DNA of 16,333 nucleotides from NCBI GenBank assembly GCA_039927975.1, contig JBDSTZ010000162.1, forward strand, positions 1 to 16,333, read 5' to 3'. Positions within the stretch are counted from its first letter, which is position 1. Each line of letters begins with the position of its first letter. This DNA is from JBDSTZ01 sp039927975 (lineage in GTDB: Bacteria; Pseudomonadota; Gammaproteobacteria; Burkholderiales; Burkholderiaceae_D). The notes beneath the pieces were generated by a model. It was not told the DNA's origin, did not search any database, and saw only the letters and a list, made by a program, of their open reading frames with translations. Positions 7,071 to 14,249 of the stretch are shown here, in pieces. Both the position numbers and the translations under genes were made by a program.

Positions 7071-8771
7071 TTATTGAATCAATGCTCTTTTAATGGTGAC
7101 GGAACCTGTGTTTGCAAAGAATTGGATACCCAGCCCCGCCGCATTCCGGAGGCTGAAAGCAGAACACGTGAATTCCGTATCTTGACCTGCGACCAACGCT
7201 TGATTGGCCGTCCAGCACTTCCACTCGGAAGCAGGCGAACCATTGGCGTATGTAGAGAATTGGAACAAGCCATCCGTCGCGCCATTTCGATCTGAAACAA
7301 ACGCTTGATCAAAATTAAGGACGACTTTCAAGGTTTTGCCGCGCCAATCAACCGGATTGGCGAAAGAATAATCCGCAGTCGCGCCGGCCTGGTTAAGCGT
7401 CAATCGCATATACGCAGTTGAACTACTATCTGTGGCGCTGCCATTCAAGTTCCAACTATGTGGGCGATTACTCGTGCCGATAGCTTTTCCAGCGCCTACT
7501 AACATTGCATCAACGACTTGTTTATCATGCACGGCCGGCGTGTAACGGTCGATCAAATAGCCTTCATCCCTGCCAACCTCCCATGCGAATGGCAAGAGGC
7601 CGTGATCAACCGCCGACTTGGTGACATATTTCCAGAAATATTCCCGCGAAGCGAGATGCAGGTCGTAGTCAGCGCAAGTTTTCGGATAACGCAACATGGC
7701 AGCGTACTCGCCCAACACGACTGGAATCCCGTGGTCCCCGAATTTTGTCTTCATTCTGGCAAACTGCGTATCGGTAAAAGTCTCTTCCTCCGGCCGCCAG
7801 AAATTGTTGGCGTTGCGCGTAGTATCAGTCAGCGAATGGTAGCCTTCACCCCAGTAACAATGCATCAGTCCCCAAGAATCATCTTCGCCCTTGTTCGAAA
7901 AGAACCCTGGATAATAATGAATTTCAAACATCTGGCGACGCGGTACCGTGTCGGTCGGCATGCCTTTCCACATGTCCATCGTCATATCGATGTCGGTTCG
8001 CAGGCCTTGGATAACCAGCACGCGATAAGCGTTTCTACCACCCGTCGAACGAACCGCGTTGACGAAGGTTTGGTGATAGCTGTCAAGAATCGGTACTTGA
8101 GTTGGCGTGGTAGCATCGGGCTCGTTGGCGCTGGCAAACAGGACATGCTCGTCAAAGTCGCGCAGCTTCGTGGCAATTTGCTCCCAGTAGGCTTTCTGTT
8201 TGGCGTTGACACGGACTTGACTTGTCGCGTTAATATTCCTCTCCAACCAACCACCGTCCCAATGGACGTTAACCATGACGTAGAGCCCGTTATCTACTGC
8301 ATACTGCACCACTTGCTTCACGCGGTTGAGCCAGGCGTCACTGATTTTTCCAGTGGTCTGATCGGCATACTGATCCCAGGATAGGGGGATCCGAATCGCG
8401 TCAAAACCTGCGTCCTTTACCAATTTGACATAAGCGGGAGTCACCGCCGGATTGCCCCAACAAGTCTCTGACGGGTTGGCGGGGCAATAACCTTCCATTG
8501 TGTTCCCAATGTTAATTCCCAGCTTTATCTTGGCCGCCAACTGCACAGCGTCACTGCTCATGCCGGTCGCATCGGGCGCGATCGGACTCTTGTTGTAGTC
8601 GGGATAGAGACTCGCGGGCGCCGGCGTTGGCGTTGGCGTTGGCGCTGGTGTTGGCGCTGGTATTGGCGCCGGTGTTGGCGCCGTTGATGGCGTCGTGCCG
8701 CCCGAGCCGCCGCCACAGCCGGCGTTGAGTAACATAATTCCAATTAATAAAAATGTACGGCTGAGCTTCAT
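7071..8771 (-). CDS. GH5 endoglucanase-like lipoprotein with C-terminal beta-sandwich domain
   Basis: A 566-residue surface or periplasmic hydrolase, probably cutting beta-1,4-glucan or a related hemicellulose. Start placed at MKLSRTFLLI, giving a lipoprotein signal with lipobox LNAGC (C19); 12 further codons upstream are open but unlikely. Residues 20-53 are a Gly then Thr/Pro/Ala linker of PAPT repeats. The GH5 barrel (about 70-430) shows GINIGNTMEG, RIPLSWDQY, the VNVHWDGGWLE strand, acid/base E217 in ASANEPDA, HYYPG (285-289) and nucleophile E355 in VVLGEYAA. Residues about 434-566 form a separate beta-rich domain (SWNLNGS to SVTIKRALIQ) that may bind carbohydrate, of unassigned family. 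GC content sampled over several lines is about 45-60 percent against about 62-73 percent in samples from the flanking genes, suggesting transfer. It could instead be a mannanase or xyloglucanase; the subfamily was not resolved. Confidence 0.88.
   Translation of the reverse strand: MKLSRTFLLIGIMLLNAGCGGGSGGTTPSTAPTPAPIPAPTPAPTPTPTPAPASLYPDYNKSPIAPDATGMSSDAVQLAAKIKLGINIGNTMEGYCPANPSETCWGNPAVTPAYVKLVKDAGFDAIRIPLSWDQYADQTTGKISDAWLNRVKQVVQYAVDNGLYVMVNVHWDGGWLERNINATSQVRVNAKQKAYWEQIATKLRDFDEHVLFASANEPDATTPTQVPILDSYHQTFVNAVRSTGGRNAYRVLVIQGLRTDIDMTMDMWKGMPTDTVPRRQMFEIHYYPGFFSNKGEDDSWGLMHCYWGEGYHSLTDTTRNANNFWRPEEETFTDTQFARMKTKFGDHGIPVVLGEYAAMLRYPKTCADYDLHLASREYFWKYVTKSAVDHGLLPFAWEVGRDEGYLIDRYTPAVHDKQVVDAMLVGAGKAIGTSNRPHSWNLNGSATDSSSTAYMRLTLNQAGATADYSFANPVDWRGKTLKVVLNFDQAFVSDRNGATDGLFQFSTYANGSPASEWKCWTANQALVAGQDTEFTCSAFSLRNAAGLGIQFFANTGSVTIKRALIQ
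8621..8685. repeat. TGGCGY hexamer repeats encoding the Pro/Thr/Ala linker
   Basis: Degenerate tandem copies of a six-base unit (GGCGTT/GGCGCT/GGTGTT on the plus strand) encode the PAPT-type linker between the lipidated N-terminus and the GH5 domain. Such units can change copy number by slippage without shifting the frame, altering linker length only. Confidence 0.7.
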
Positions 8772-9122
8772 CGTAACCCCAAAATGTTCATCCTGACGAA
8801 TTGTCATGCGGCCTGGAAAATTTTTTTTCCATCTGCCAGCATAGTCAGCATGGCGCAGTCGTCGGTAACGATTTCCCTGAAAGGGTTAGCGTTGTGCGGA
8901 TAGTTGTAGAGCTTGGGGATTTACTTCTACTGTGTGCGAGCTGATTGCTCGGCCCCGCTGGGAAACCGGAATCTACTTCAACGTGGCCAACAACGGTGCA
9001 AGGTTAAAGGTCTTCGCTATAGTCGTTGATGGCCCGGACGACAATACGCCCTGCAAATCCGTGTCGACCACACGCTGACATGCGGTTGTGAATCCACCAC
9101 AAATGCAGTGAATGCCAAAAAT

Positions 9123-9136
9123 TTGACCTAAATCAA
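9123..9136 (+). promoter_or_regulatory. Putative FNR/ANR-type box before the GGDEF-EAL/MCP gene
   Basis: TTGAC-CTAA-ATCAA matches the FNR/ANR consensus TTGAT-N4-ATCAA at nine of ten positions. A -10-like TATTGT lies at 9159-9164. If transcription starts near 9171 the box is centred at about -41.5, the classic class II activation position. This geometry is seen in the sequence; binding and oxygen control are inferred. Confidence 0.6.
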
Positions 9137-9158
9137 GCGAAATGTTGCTCTGAGTCAG

Positions 9159-9164
9159 TATTGT
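9159..9164 (+). promoter_or_regulatory. Candidate -10 element TATTGT
   Basis: TATTGT at 9159-9164 sits where the -10 would fall for an FNR class II promoter with the box at 9123-9136. It would give a leader of about 26 bases before ATG 9197 and would make the upstream TTG at 9161 untranslatable. No good -35 hexamer is present, as expected for an activated promoter. Confidence 0.45.
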
Positions 9165-9196
9165 TGGGTCTCGAAGCATTTACGAGCCTGCCACAC

Positions 9197-12100
9197 ATGA
9201 CTACCGGGATACTCCCAAGCGGCATCGAATCCCGCCGCGACAGGCTCGACAAGGCCAGCCGGCCGATCGACGCGATCCCCGCTCGCACAGTGCTCGACGC
9301 GCTCAAGGACCAGGCCGCGATCCTGGCCGCCGACGGGACGGTTCTGGCAGCGAACGCCGCCTGGCGCGACGGGACTCAGCTGCGTCCGGACTGCAAGGTG
9401 CAAGGGCATTCGCTGGTCGGCTCCAACTATCTTGAACACTGTCGGACGCATTGCGGCGATGCCGCCTGCGGCTGTGTGTCGCGCTATCGCGGCGTGCATG
9501 AGGTGTTGAGTGGTCGCCGTACCCGGTTTGAAAGCGACATCGATTGTCGCACCACGGTGCCGCCACGCAGCTTCAATATGACCATCACCGCGATGTCCGA
9601 CCTCTGCGCGGGCGCGTTGGTGGTGCATACCGATATCACTGCGCGCCGGGATGCCGAAATCGACTTGCGCATCGCCGCCATCGCCTTTGAATCGCCGGAC
9701 GGCATGCTGGTCACCGACGCCGGCGGCGTCATCGTGCAGGTGAACCGGGCCTTCAGCGCGATCACCGGCTACAGCCGCGCCGAAGCGATCGGCCAGCGCC
9801 CGAGCATGCTCAGTTCGGGGCGCCACGACGCCGCTTTCTACGCAGCGATGTGGAGCGATCTTCACGCCAATCGCCGCTGGGTCGGGGAAATCTGGAACCG
9901 CCGCAAGAACGGCGATCTGTATCCCGAAAAGCTGAGCATTACCGCGGTCGTCGACGACCGGGGACGTGTCAGCCATTACGTCGCCTCGCTCACCGACATC
10001 ACCTTGCGCAAGGCGGCCAACGATGAAATCGAACACCTCGCCTTCTATGATCCGTTGACCCGGCTACCGAACCGTCGCCTGTTGCTGGAACGTTTGCGCC
10101 AGGCGCTGGCGGCGAGCGAGGGCAATGGCAGGTGCGGCGCGCTCATGTTTATTGACCTGGACGATTTCAAGACGCTCAATGACACACTGGGCCATCATGC
10201 CGGGGATGAATTGCTGGTGGAGGCGGCGAGCCGGCTGCTGGCGTCGCGGCGTCAGGCCGACACGGTGGCGCGGCTGGGCGGCGATGAATTCGTCGTACTG
10301 ATCGACAATCTGAGCGCCGACGCCGTCGAGGCCGCCCAGCAAACCACTTCGCTGGCGACCAAGCTCGCGCAGGCGCTGAACACACCTTACCGGCTCGATC
10401 AGCAGCCCTATCGCATCTCCGCAAGTATCGGTTGCACCGTATTCCAGCACGGACGGCTTGCGCAGTCGGGCGATCTGTTAATCCAGGCTGAAATCGCGAT
10501 GTATCAAGCCAAGCAGGCGGGCGGGAACGCGCTGCGCTTCTTTGACCAGGGCATGCCGGATGTCATCAACGCACGTGCCCAGCTGGAAATGGATTTGCGC
10601 CTTGCCATCGAACAGGAACCACTGGCGTTGCACTATCAGCCGCAGGTCGACGCCCACGGCGTCATCGTTGGCGCGGAAGCGCTGCTGCGCTGGCCACGAC
10701 CCGACGGAAGCTTCGTGCCACCGGCGCAATTTATTCCCGTTGCCGAAAAAACCGACTTGATGGTGCCGCTGGGAGACTGGATCCTCGAGCATGCCTGTGC
10801 CGAACTGAAAAGATGGTCAGCCGATTCGCGCATGGCCCATGTGATCATGGCGGTCAATGTCAGCGCCCGCCAGTTTCACCAGCCCGGATTTGACCAGCGT
10901 GTGCGCGAAATCGTCGCCCGGTATGGGGTCGCGCCCAAGCGCCTGAAATTGGAATTGGCCGAGAGCATGCTGCTTGAAAACGTGGGCCCGACCGTGGCTT
11001 GCATGCAGTCCCTCAAGGCCATCGGCGTGCGCTTCGCGCTGGACGATTTTGGCACCGGCTATTCCTCCTTGCAGTACTTGAAGCGCTTGCCGCTCGACCA
11101 GCTCAAGATCGATCAATCGTTCGTGCGCGAATTGGCGCTCGACGAGAATGACCAGGTCATCGTCCGGACCATTATCGCCATGGCCCACAGCCTCGGCCTT
11201 TCCGTCATTGCGGAAGGCGTGGAGACGATCGAGCAGCGCCTGACGCTCGCGCGCCTCGGCTGCCAGCACTATCAGGGCTATCTGTTCGGCCGCCCGGTGC
11301 CCGCCGCCGAATTCGCCGCCCATTTTCAATCAGTTCATTCATTTAAGGAGAAGGCCATGTCTTCGAGGCCACTGACCAGACAGCACCGCCCAACATTGGG
11401 GCCCGACCAGGCGCTGGTGTGCAAAACGGATCTGAACAATCGCATCATCTATATCAATCCCGGGTTCGCCCAGGTCAGCGGTTATGCTGCCGAGGAGCTG
11501 ATCGGCGCCTCGCACGACCGGCTGCATCATGCCGATATGCAAGCGGCGGTGCTGGCCGACATGCGCGCCACGCTGCAATCCGGCCTGCCCTGGACCGGTC
11601 TGTTGAAGGAGCGCTGCAGGAACGGCGAGCATTATTGGGTACGCGCCAACATCACGCCGATTCGCGACGCGGGCCGCGTGACGGGGACGATGTCGGTGCG
11701 GGTCGCGCCGGAGAAGGCCGAGGTCGAGGCCGCCGAACGCGATTACGCGGCCTTGTCCGCACCGGGCGCCGGTCAACTGCGGGTGCATCATGGCGCGGTC
11801 CGGCGCGCCGGCGCAGCCGGCCTGTGGGCCCGGCTGCGCCACGTGTCGTTGCGGACCCGCATCTGGCTCGCCACCAGCGTCGTCAATGTGCTTCAGCTGG
11901 GTGTGTGCGTGGCCAGCCTGGCCGGTCTTCACGGGCCGATCCGCGCGGGCAGCTATGGCATCTTTGCCGCCACGTTTTGCGGTCTCCTGATCAACGTGTT
12001 TCTGTGGTGGACCCTGCGCGAGAGCGTGCTCAAGCCGCTCCAGCGTTCGCTCGAAGGCGCGCGCTCGATCGCCGCGGGCGACCTGTCCTGCACCTTCGAT

Positions 12101-13009
12101 ACCGGCTCGACCGACGAAATGGGGCAGTTGCAGCGCGCCTTGCAGCAGATGAACAGCAATCTGATCGCCACCATCCGCGACGTGCGGGAAAATGTGGTCA
12201 CGATGGCGGCTGCCACGCACCAGATTGCCGTCGGCAACGCCGATCTGTCGGTGCGCACCGAGGCGCAAGCGGCCGGCCTGGAGCAGACCGCCTCGAGCGT
12301 CGGCCAGTTCTCGGCGGCGGTCAAGCAGAACGTCGACAGTTCCTTGCAGGTCAGTACGCTGGCCGAATCGGCATCGCAGGTCGCGGTGCAGGGCGGCGCG
12401 ATCGTCTCCGATGTGATCAGCACGATGAGCGACATCAACGTCTCGTCCCAGCGCATCGTCGACATCATCGGGCTGATCGAGAGCATCGCCTTCCAAACCA
12501 ATATCCTGGCCTTGAACGCGGCCGTCGAAGCGGCGCGCGCCGGCGAGCACGGCAGGGGATTTGCGGTCGTCGCCGGCGAAGTGCGCCACCTGGCCCAGCG
12601 CAGCGCGGTGGCGGCCAAGGACATCAAGAAGCTGATCGAGATCTCGGTGTCGAAGGTCGGCAACGGCATGGTCCAGGTGAACCGCGCCGGGGCGACCATG
12701 GAGCAGCTGGTCCAGTCGGTGCAGAAGGTGACGACGCTCATGCAGGACATCGCCACCGCATCGCGCGAACAGAGCCTCGGCGTCGATCAGGTCAACGCGG
12801 CCATCGAGCGCATCGATCGGGCGGCGCAGCAGAATGCGCTGCTGGTCGAGGAGGCCGGCGCGGCCGCCAACAGCCTGGCGAAAGAGGCCGATGGATTGAC
12901 CGAGGCGCTAAGCGTGTTCAAGTTCGGTGCAACGGCCCGGGCGCGGCGGGTGCAGGGTTCCGCGATCGTCAAGATGGCTAGTCAGCCCGTACGCGCGTTG
13001 GCCGCCTGA
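9197..13009 (+). CDS. PAS-PAS-GGDEF-EAL protein fused in frame to an Aer-like chemoreceptor
   Basis: A 1270-residue frame joining c-di-GMP turnover to a chemotaxis receptor. Start taken at ATG 9197; a TTG 12 codons upstream falls inside the deduced promoter. Residues about 31-150 are a Cys-rich PAS, 155-270 PAS/PAC (AITGYSRAEAIG, SLTDITLRK). GGDEF about 275-450 has GGDEF at 361-365 and an inhibitory-site RQAD at 352-355, so cyclase activity is plausible. EAL about 460-705 keeps EALLRW (494), NVSARQF, LELAES, DDFGTGYSS, K637 and IAEGVET, so phosphodiesterase activity is plausible too. After about 15 residues M721 opens a full Aer-type protein: PAS, two membrane helices, HAMP, MCP signalling hairpin. 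EAL proteins normally end where the junction lies, and the junction keeps a strong ribosome binding site, so two genes may really be present (lost stop codon by mutation or read error). Confidence 0.85.
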   Translation: MTTGILPSGIESRRDRLDKASRPIDAIPARTVLDALKDQAAILAADGTVLAANAAWRDGTQLRPDCKVQGHSLVGSNYLEHCRTHCGDAACGCVSRYRGVHEVLSGRRTRFESDIDCRTTVPPRSFNMTITAMSDLCAGALVVHTDITARRDAEIDLRIAAIAFESPDGMLVTDAGGVIVQVNRAFSAITGYSRAEAIGQRPSMLSSGRHDAAFYAAMWSDLHANRRWVGEIWNRRKNGDLYPEKLSITAVVDDRGRVSHYVASLTDITLRKAANDEIEHLAFYDPLTRLPNRRLLLERLRQALAASEGNGRCGALMFIDLDDFKTLNDTLGHHAGDELLVEAASRLLASRRQADTVARLGGDEFVVLIDNLSADAVEAAQQTTSLATKLAQALNTPYRLDQQPYRISASIGCTVFQHGRLAQSGDLLIQAEIAMYQAKQAGGNALRFFDQGMPDVINARAQLEMDLRLAIEQEPLALHYQPQVDAHGVIVGAEALLRWPRPDGSFVPPAQFIPVAEKTDLMVPLGDWILEHACAELKRWSADSRMAHVIMAVNVSARQFHQPGFDQRVREIVARYGVAPKRLKLELAESMLLENVGPTVACMQSLKAIGVRFALDDFGTGYSSLQYLKRLPLDQLKIDQSFVRELALDENDQVIVRTIIAMAHSLGLSVIAEGVETIEQRLTLARLGCQHYQGYLFGRPVPAAEFAAHFQSVHSFKEKAMSSRPLTRQHRPTLGPDQALVCKTDLNNRIIYINPGFAQVSGYAAEELIGASHDRLHHADMQAAVLADMRATLQSGLPWTGLLKERCRNGEHYWVRANITPIRDAGRVTGTMSVRVAPEKAEVEAAERDYAALSAPGAGQLRVHHGAVRRAGAAGLWARLRHVSLRTRIWLATSVVNVLQLGVCVASLAGLHGPIRAGSYGIFAATFCGLLINVFLWWTLRESVLKPLQRSLEGARSIAAGDLSCTFDTGSTDEMGQLQRALQQMNSNLIATIRDVRENVVTMAAATHQIAVGNADLSVRTEAQAAGLEQTASSVGQFSAAVKQNVDSSLQVSTLAESASQVAVQGGAIVSDVISTMSDINVSSQRIVDIIGLIESIAFQTNILALNAAVEAARAGEHGRGFAVVAGEVRHLAQRSAVAAKDIKKLIEISVSKVGNGMVQVNRAGATMEQLVQSVQKVTTLMQDIATASREQSLGVDQVNAAIERIDRAAQQNALLVEEAGAAANSLAKEADGLTEALSVFKFGATARARRVQGSAIVKMASQPVRALAA
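11345..11359 (+). promoter_or_regulatory. Internal ribosome binding site and ATG at the EAL/MCP junction
   Basis: AAGGAG (11345-11350), a six-base spacer and ATG (11357-11359) lie inside the long frame exactly where the Aer-like receptor begins. An out-of-frame TAA overlaps the site (11344-11346). One extra T in the TTTT run at 11323-11326 would bring this TAA into frame and end the EAL protein just before the ribosome binding site. Confidence 0.75.
11357..13009 (+). CDS. Aer-like PAS methyl-accepting chemotaxis protein, possible separate product
   Basis: This is the part of the long frame that may be translated on its own, 550 residues, about the length of betaproteobacterial Aer-type receptors. 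PAS fold about 14-115 (ALVCKTDLNNRIIYINPGFA, QVSGYAAEELIGASH); such PAS domains often hold FAD and report redox or oxygen state, but FAD binding here is inferred. Two hydrophobic helices (about 169-191 and 200-219) are separated by only a short loop, so there is no periplasmic ligand domain. HAMP about 220-270. The MCP domain carries the conserved hairpin IESIAFQTNILALNAAVEAA and RAGEHGRGFAVVAGEVRHLA (374-413) that contacts CheA/CheW. No C-terminal NWETF-like CheR-docking pentapeptide is present (ends RALAA). It overlaps the fused frame and is listed as the alternative reading. Confidence 0.55.
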   Translation: MSSRPLTRQHRPTLGPDQALVCKTDLNNRIIYINPGFAQVSGYAAEELIGASHDRLHHADMQAAVLADMRATLQSGLPWTGLLKERCRNGEHYWVRANITPIRDAGRVTGTMSVRVAPEKAEVEAAERDYAALSAPGAGQLRVHHGAVRRAGAAGLWARLRHVSLRTRIWLATSVVNVLQLGVCVASLAGLHGPIRAGSYGIFAATFCGLLINVFLWWTLRESVLKPLQRSLEGARSIAAGDLSCTFDTGSTDEMGQLQRALQQMNSNLIATIRDVRENVVTMAAATHQIAVGNADLSVRTEAQAAGLEQTASSVGQFSAAVKQNVDSSLQVSTLAESASQVAVQGGAIVSDVISTMSDINVSSQRIVDIIGLIESIAFQTNILALNAAVEAARAGEHGRGFAVVAGEVRHLAQRSAVAAKDIKKLIEISVSKVGNGMVQVNRAGATMEQLVQSVQKVTTLMQDIATASREQSLGVDQVNAAIERIDRAAQQNALLVEEAGAAANSLAKEADGLTEALSVFKFGATARARRVQGSAIVKMASQPVRALAA

Positions 13010-13095
13010 GATGTGGCGACCTGTCAGATCGTCCGGTCTGTCGTTACTGGCAACAGGTAAGCCCTGTGCCGCGTTCCGATGCCACCATCCGCGTC

Positions 13096-13845
13096 ATGAA
13101 AAAAATTCTACCAATGCTGTTACTGCTTTCATGCGCAACCGGCCAGGCCGCCGACGATGGGGCCGGTTCGCTCAGCACGGCCAACTTCAAGCAATGCCCG
13201 CAATCGTTGTGGCCGAATGAGAAGGAAGGAGCAATATCGCCTGGTGTGGCGTCCTTGCGGGTCTATGTGGCGGCGGACGGCAAGGTGCAGCAGTCGGATC
13301 TCTCCGCGCCCGGCAGCAACGCCGCGTTGGAGCGTGGCGCACTGAGGGCTGTACTGGGGTGCGTCGCCGATACGGCGCTGTTGTCGCGCGGCGCCGGCTG
13401 GTATAACTTGCGCTATGTGTGGGGTGTGCGGCCTTCGGTCCTCGGCCTGGAGCGTGAGGCCGGGCGCGAATTCATGGACGACGCGCTCAATGGCGATGTC
13501 GGATCACAGCTCGCCTTGTCTGTCCAATACCGTTCAAGTCAGCGCTTTATCGCCGACGCGCCGGAGGCGCTCGCGTGGCTGGTGCGAAGTGCGGAATCGG
13601 GATCGGCCGACGCGCAGTTGGCGCTCGCCATCGCCTATGCGAGCGGTAAGGGTGTGGCCGAGGACCAGGCCAAGGCGACACTCTGGTATGGCCGTGCCGC
13701 GCGTGCGGGCAAGCCGCTGGCCCAGTACCAGTATGCGCTCCAATTGGAGATGGGGTGGGGACGAAAGTCGATCTGCCGGCGGCCATGTCGTGGCACCGGA
13801 AGGCGGCGGCGGGTGGCAGTGAAGAGGCGAAAAAGCGCTTGGTGA
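13096..13845 (+). CDS. Exported TonB_C-like/Sel1-repeat protein, frameshifted at the C-terminus
   Basis: As it reads, 249 residues. Start placed at MKKILPMLLLLSC, an export signal that could be cleaved after GQA or lipidated at C13; an ATG-less ten-codon extension upstream is less likely. Residues about 32-110 resemble the TonB C-terminal fold (CPQSLWP, VASLRVYVAADGKVQQ, ALRAVLGCVADTAL). Residues about 130-205 hold two Sel1/TPR-like repeats (GSADAQLALAIAYASGKGVA, TLWYGRAARAG). After G220 the reading turns into Arg-rich sequence, whereas the next frame continues a third repeat (VGTKVDLPAAMSWHRKAAAG) and ends at a TGA at 13857-13859. One extra G in the GGGG run at 13752-13755 would restore a 254-residue protein. 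It lies 86 bases after the chemoreceptor. Role unknown; it has no membrane anchor of a true TonB and may be an envelope scaffold. Confidence 0.7.
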   Translation: MKKILPMLLLLSCATGQAADDGAGSLSTANFKQCPQSLWPNEKEGAISPGVASLRVYVAADGKVQQSDLSAPGSNAALERGALRAVLGCVADTALLSRGAGWYNLRYVWGVRPSVLGLEREAGREFMDDALNGDVGSQLALSVQYRSSQRFIADAPEALAWLVRSAESGSADAQLALAIAYASGKGVAEDQAKATLWYGRAARAGKPLAQYQYALQLEMGWGRKSICRRPCRGTGRRRRVAVKRRKSAW

Positions 13846-13956
13846 AAGAAGCCCCGTGATGTGATGCAGCGATGATTTGCGGCGTTTGATCATCGAGCGG
13901 GAATCAAAGCACATTCAAAATGGCGGTTGTCGAGCGACGGCGGCGAGCACGATAAT

Positions 13957-13978
13957 CCGCGCATTGCGCGGTTTTTTT
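13957..13978 (+). terminator. Rho-independent terminator after the TonB_C/Sel1 gene
   Basis: CCGCGC-ATT-GCGCGG followed by seven T residues: a perfect 6-bp GC stem with a three-base loop and T-run, about 100 bases past the restored stop codon at 13859. It ends the plus-strand transcript and isolates it from the transporter gene. Confidence 0.88.
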
Positions 13979-14249
13979 CGTCCATCGCCCGGCCCGCCGA
14001 CAGCGCTGCAGGCAGGTCCGCACGCCCCTTTGCGCAATTTTGTTTGTGATGTTGGCGATTTCTACAATTGCGGCCTCATGGCGCCGCCCGCACAATATGG
14101 GGCGGTTCGTCGCAATCGATCCCCAACCGGGTTTGCTGGCGGTGTTGGAGCCGCCGGTTCCGCCTCTTGTTTACCGCACCGTTCCAGCGCCATCGCGCAC
14201 TCACTGGCAAGTCGCTGGCGACGCGCACCCATCACCACACGGATACACC
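13979..14249. other. Intergenic region upstream of the transporter
   Basis: Together with the spacer before the terminator, about 390 bases between the Sel1 and transporter genes hold no supported gene. The open frames reaching back from the transporter to 14040 and beyond give Arg/Pro/His-rich sequence unlike any transporter N-terminus. A candidate promoter lies at 14040-14068. Confidence 0.45.
14040..14068 (+). promoter_or_regulatory. Candidate sigma-70 promoter of the transporter gene
   Basis: TTGTTT (14040-14045), a 17-base spacer and TACAAT (14063-14068). The spacing is ideal and the -10 matches five of six positions, but the implied leader is about 175 bases, so the call is tentative. 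Confidence 0.35.

Larger units (their letters stand above)
8772..9196. other. Divergent intergenic region between GH5 and the GGDEF-EAL/MCP gene
   Basis: About 425 bases holding two divergent promoters. Near the GH5 side an AT tract with dyad symmetry, GGAAAA TTTT TTTTCC (8815-8830), may be an UP-element or protein site. The centre (about 8935-9080) has a short plus-strand open frame of about 50 codons with no recognisable family and no ribosome binding site. The right side carries the FNR-like box and a deduced -10 listed separately. Confidence 0.5.

Noticed and set aside
8935..9078. Short plus-strand frame of about 48 codons (GTG start) in the divergent region
   Set aside because: Reads somewhat protein-like but has no ribosome binding site and no recognised similarity; too short to support.
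9161..9163. TTG start codon for the GGDEF-EAL/MCP gene
   Set aside because: It falls inside the deduced -10 element and has no ribosome binding site; ATG 9197 fits the promoter geometry better.
8973..9179. 68-codon minus-strand frame over the FNR-like box
   Set aside because: No family, no good start signals, and it overlaps the promoter of the plus-strand signalling gene.
11419..12981. 520-codon plus-strand frame inside the chemoreceptor part
   Set aside because: Arg/Gly-rich shadow in another frame of the MCP coding sequence, which shows clear domain motifs.
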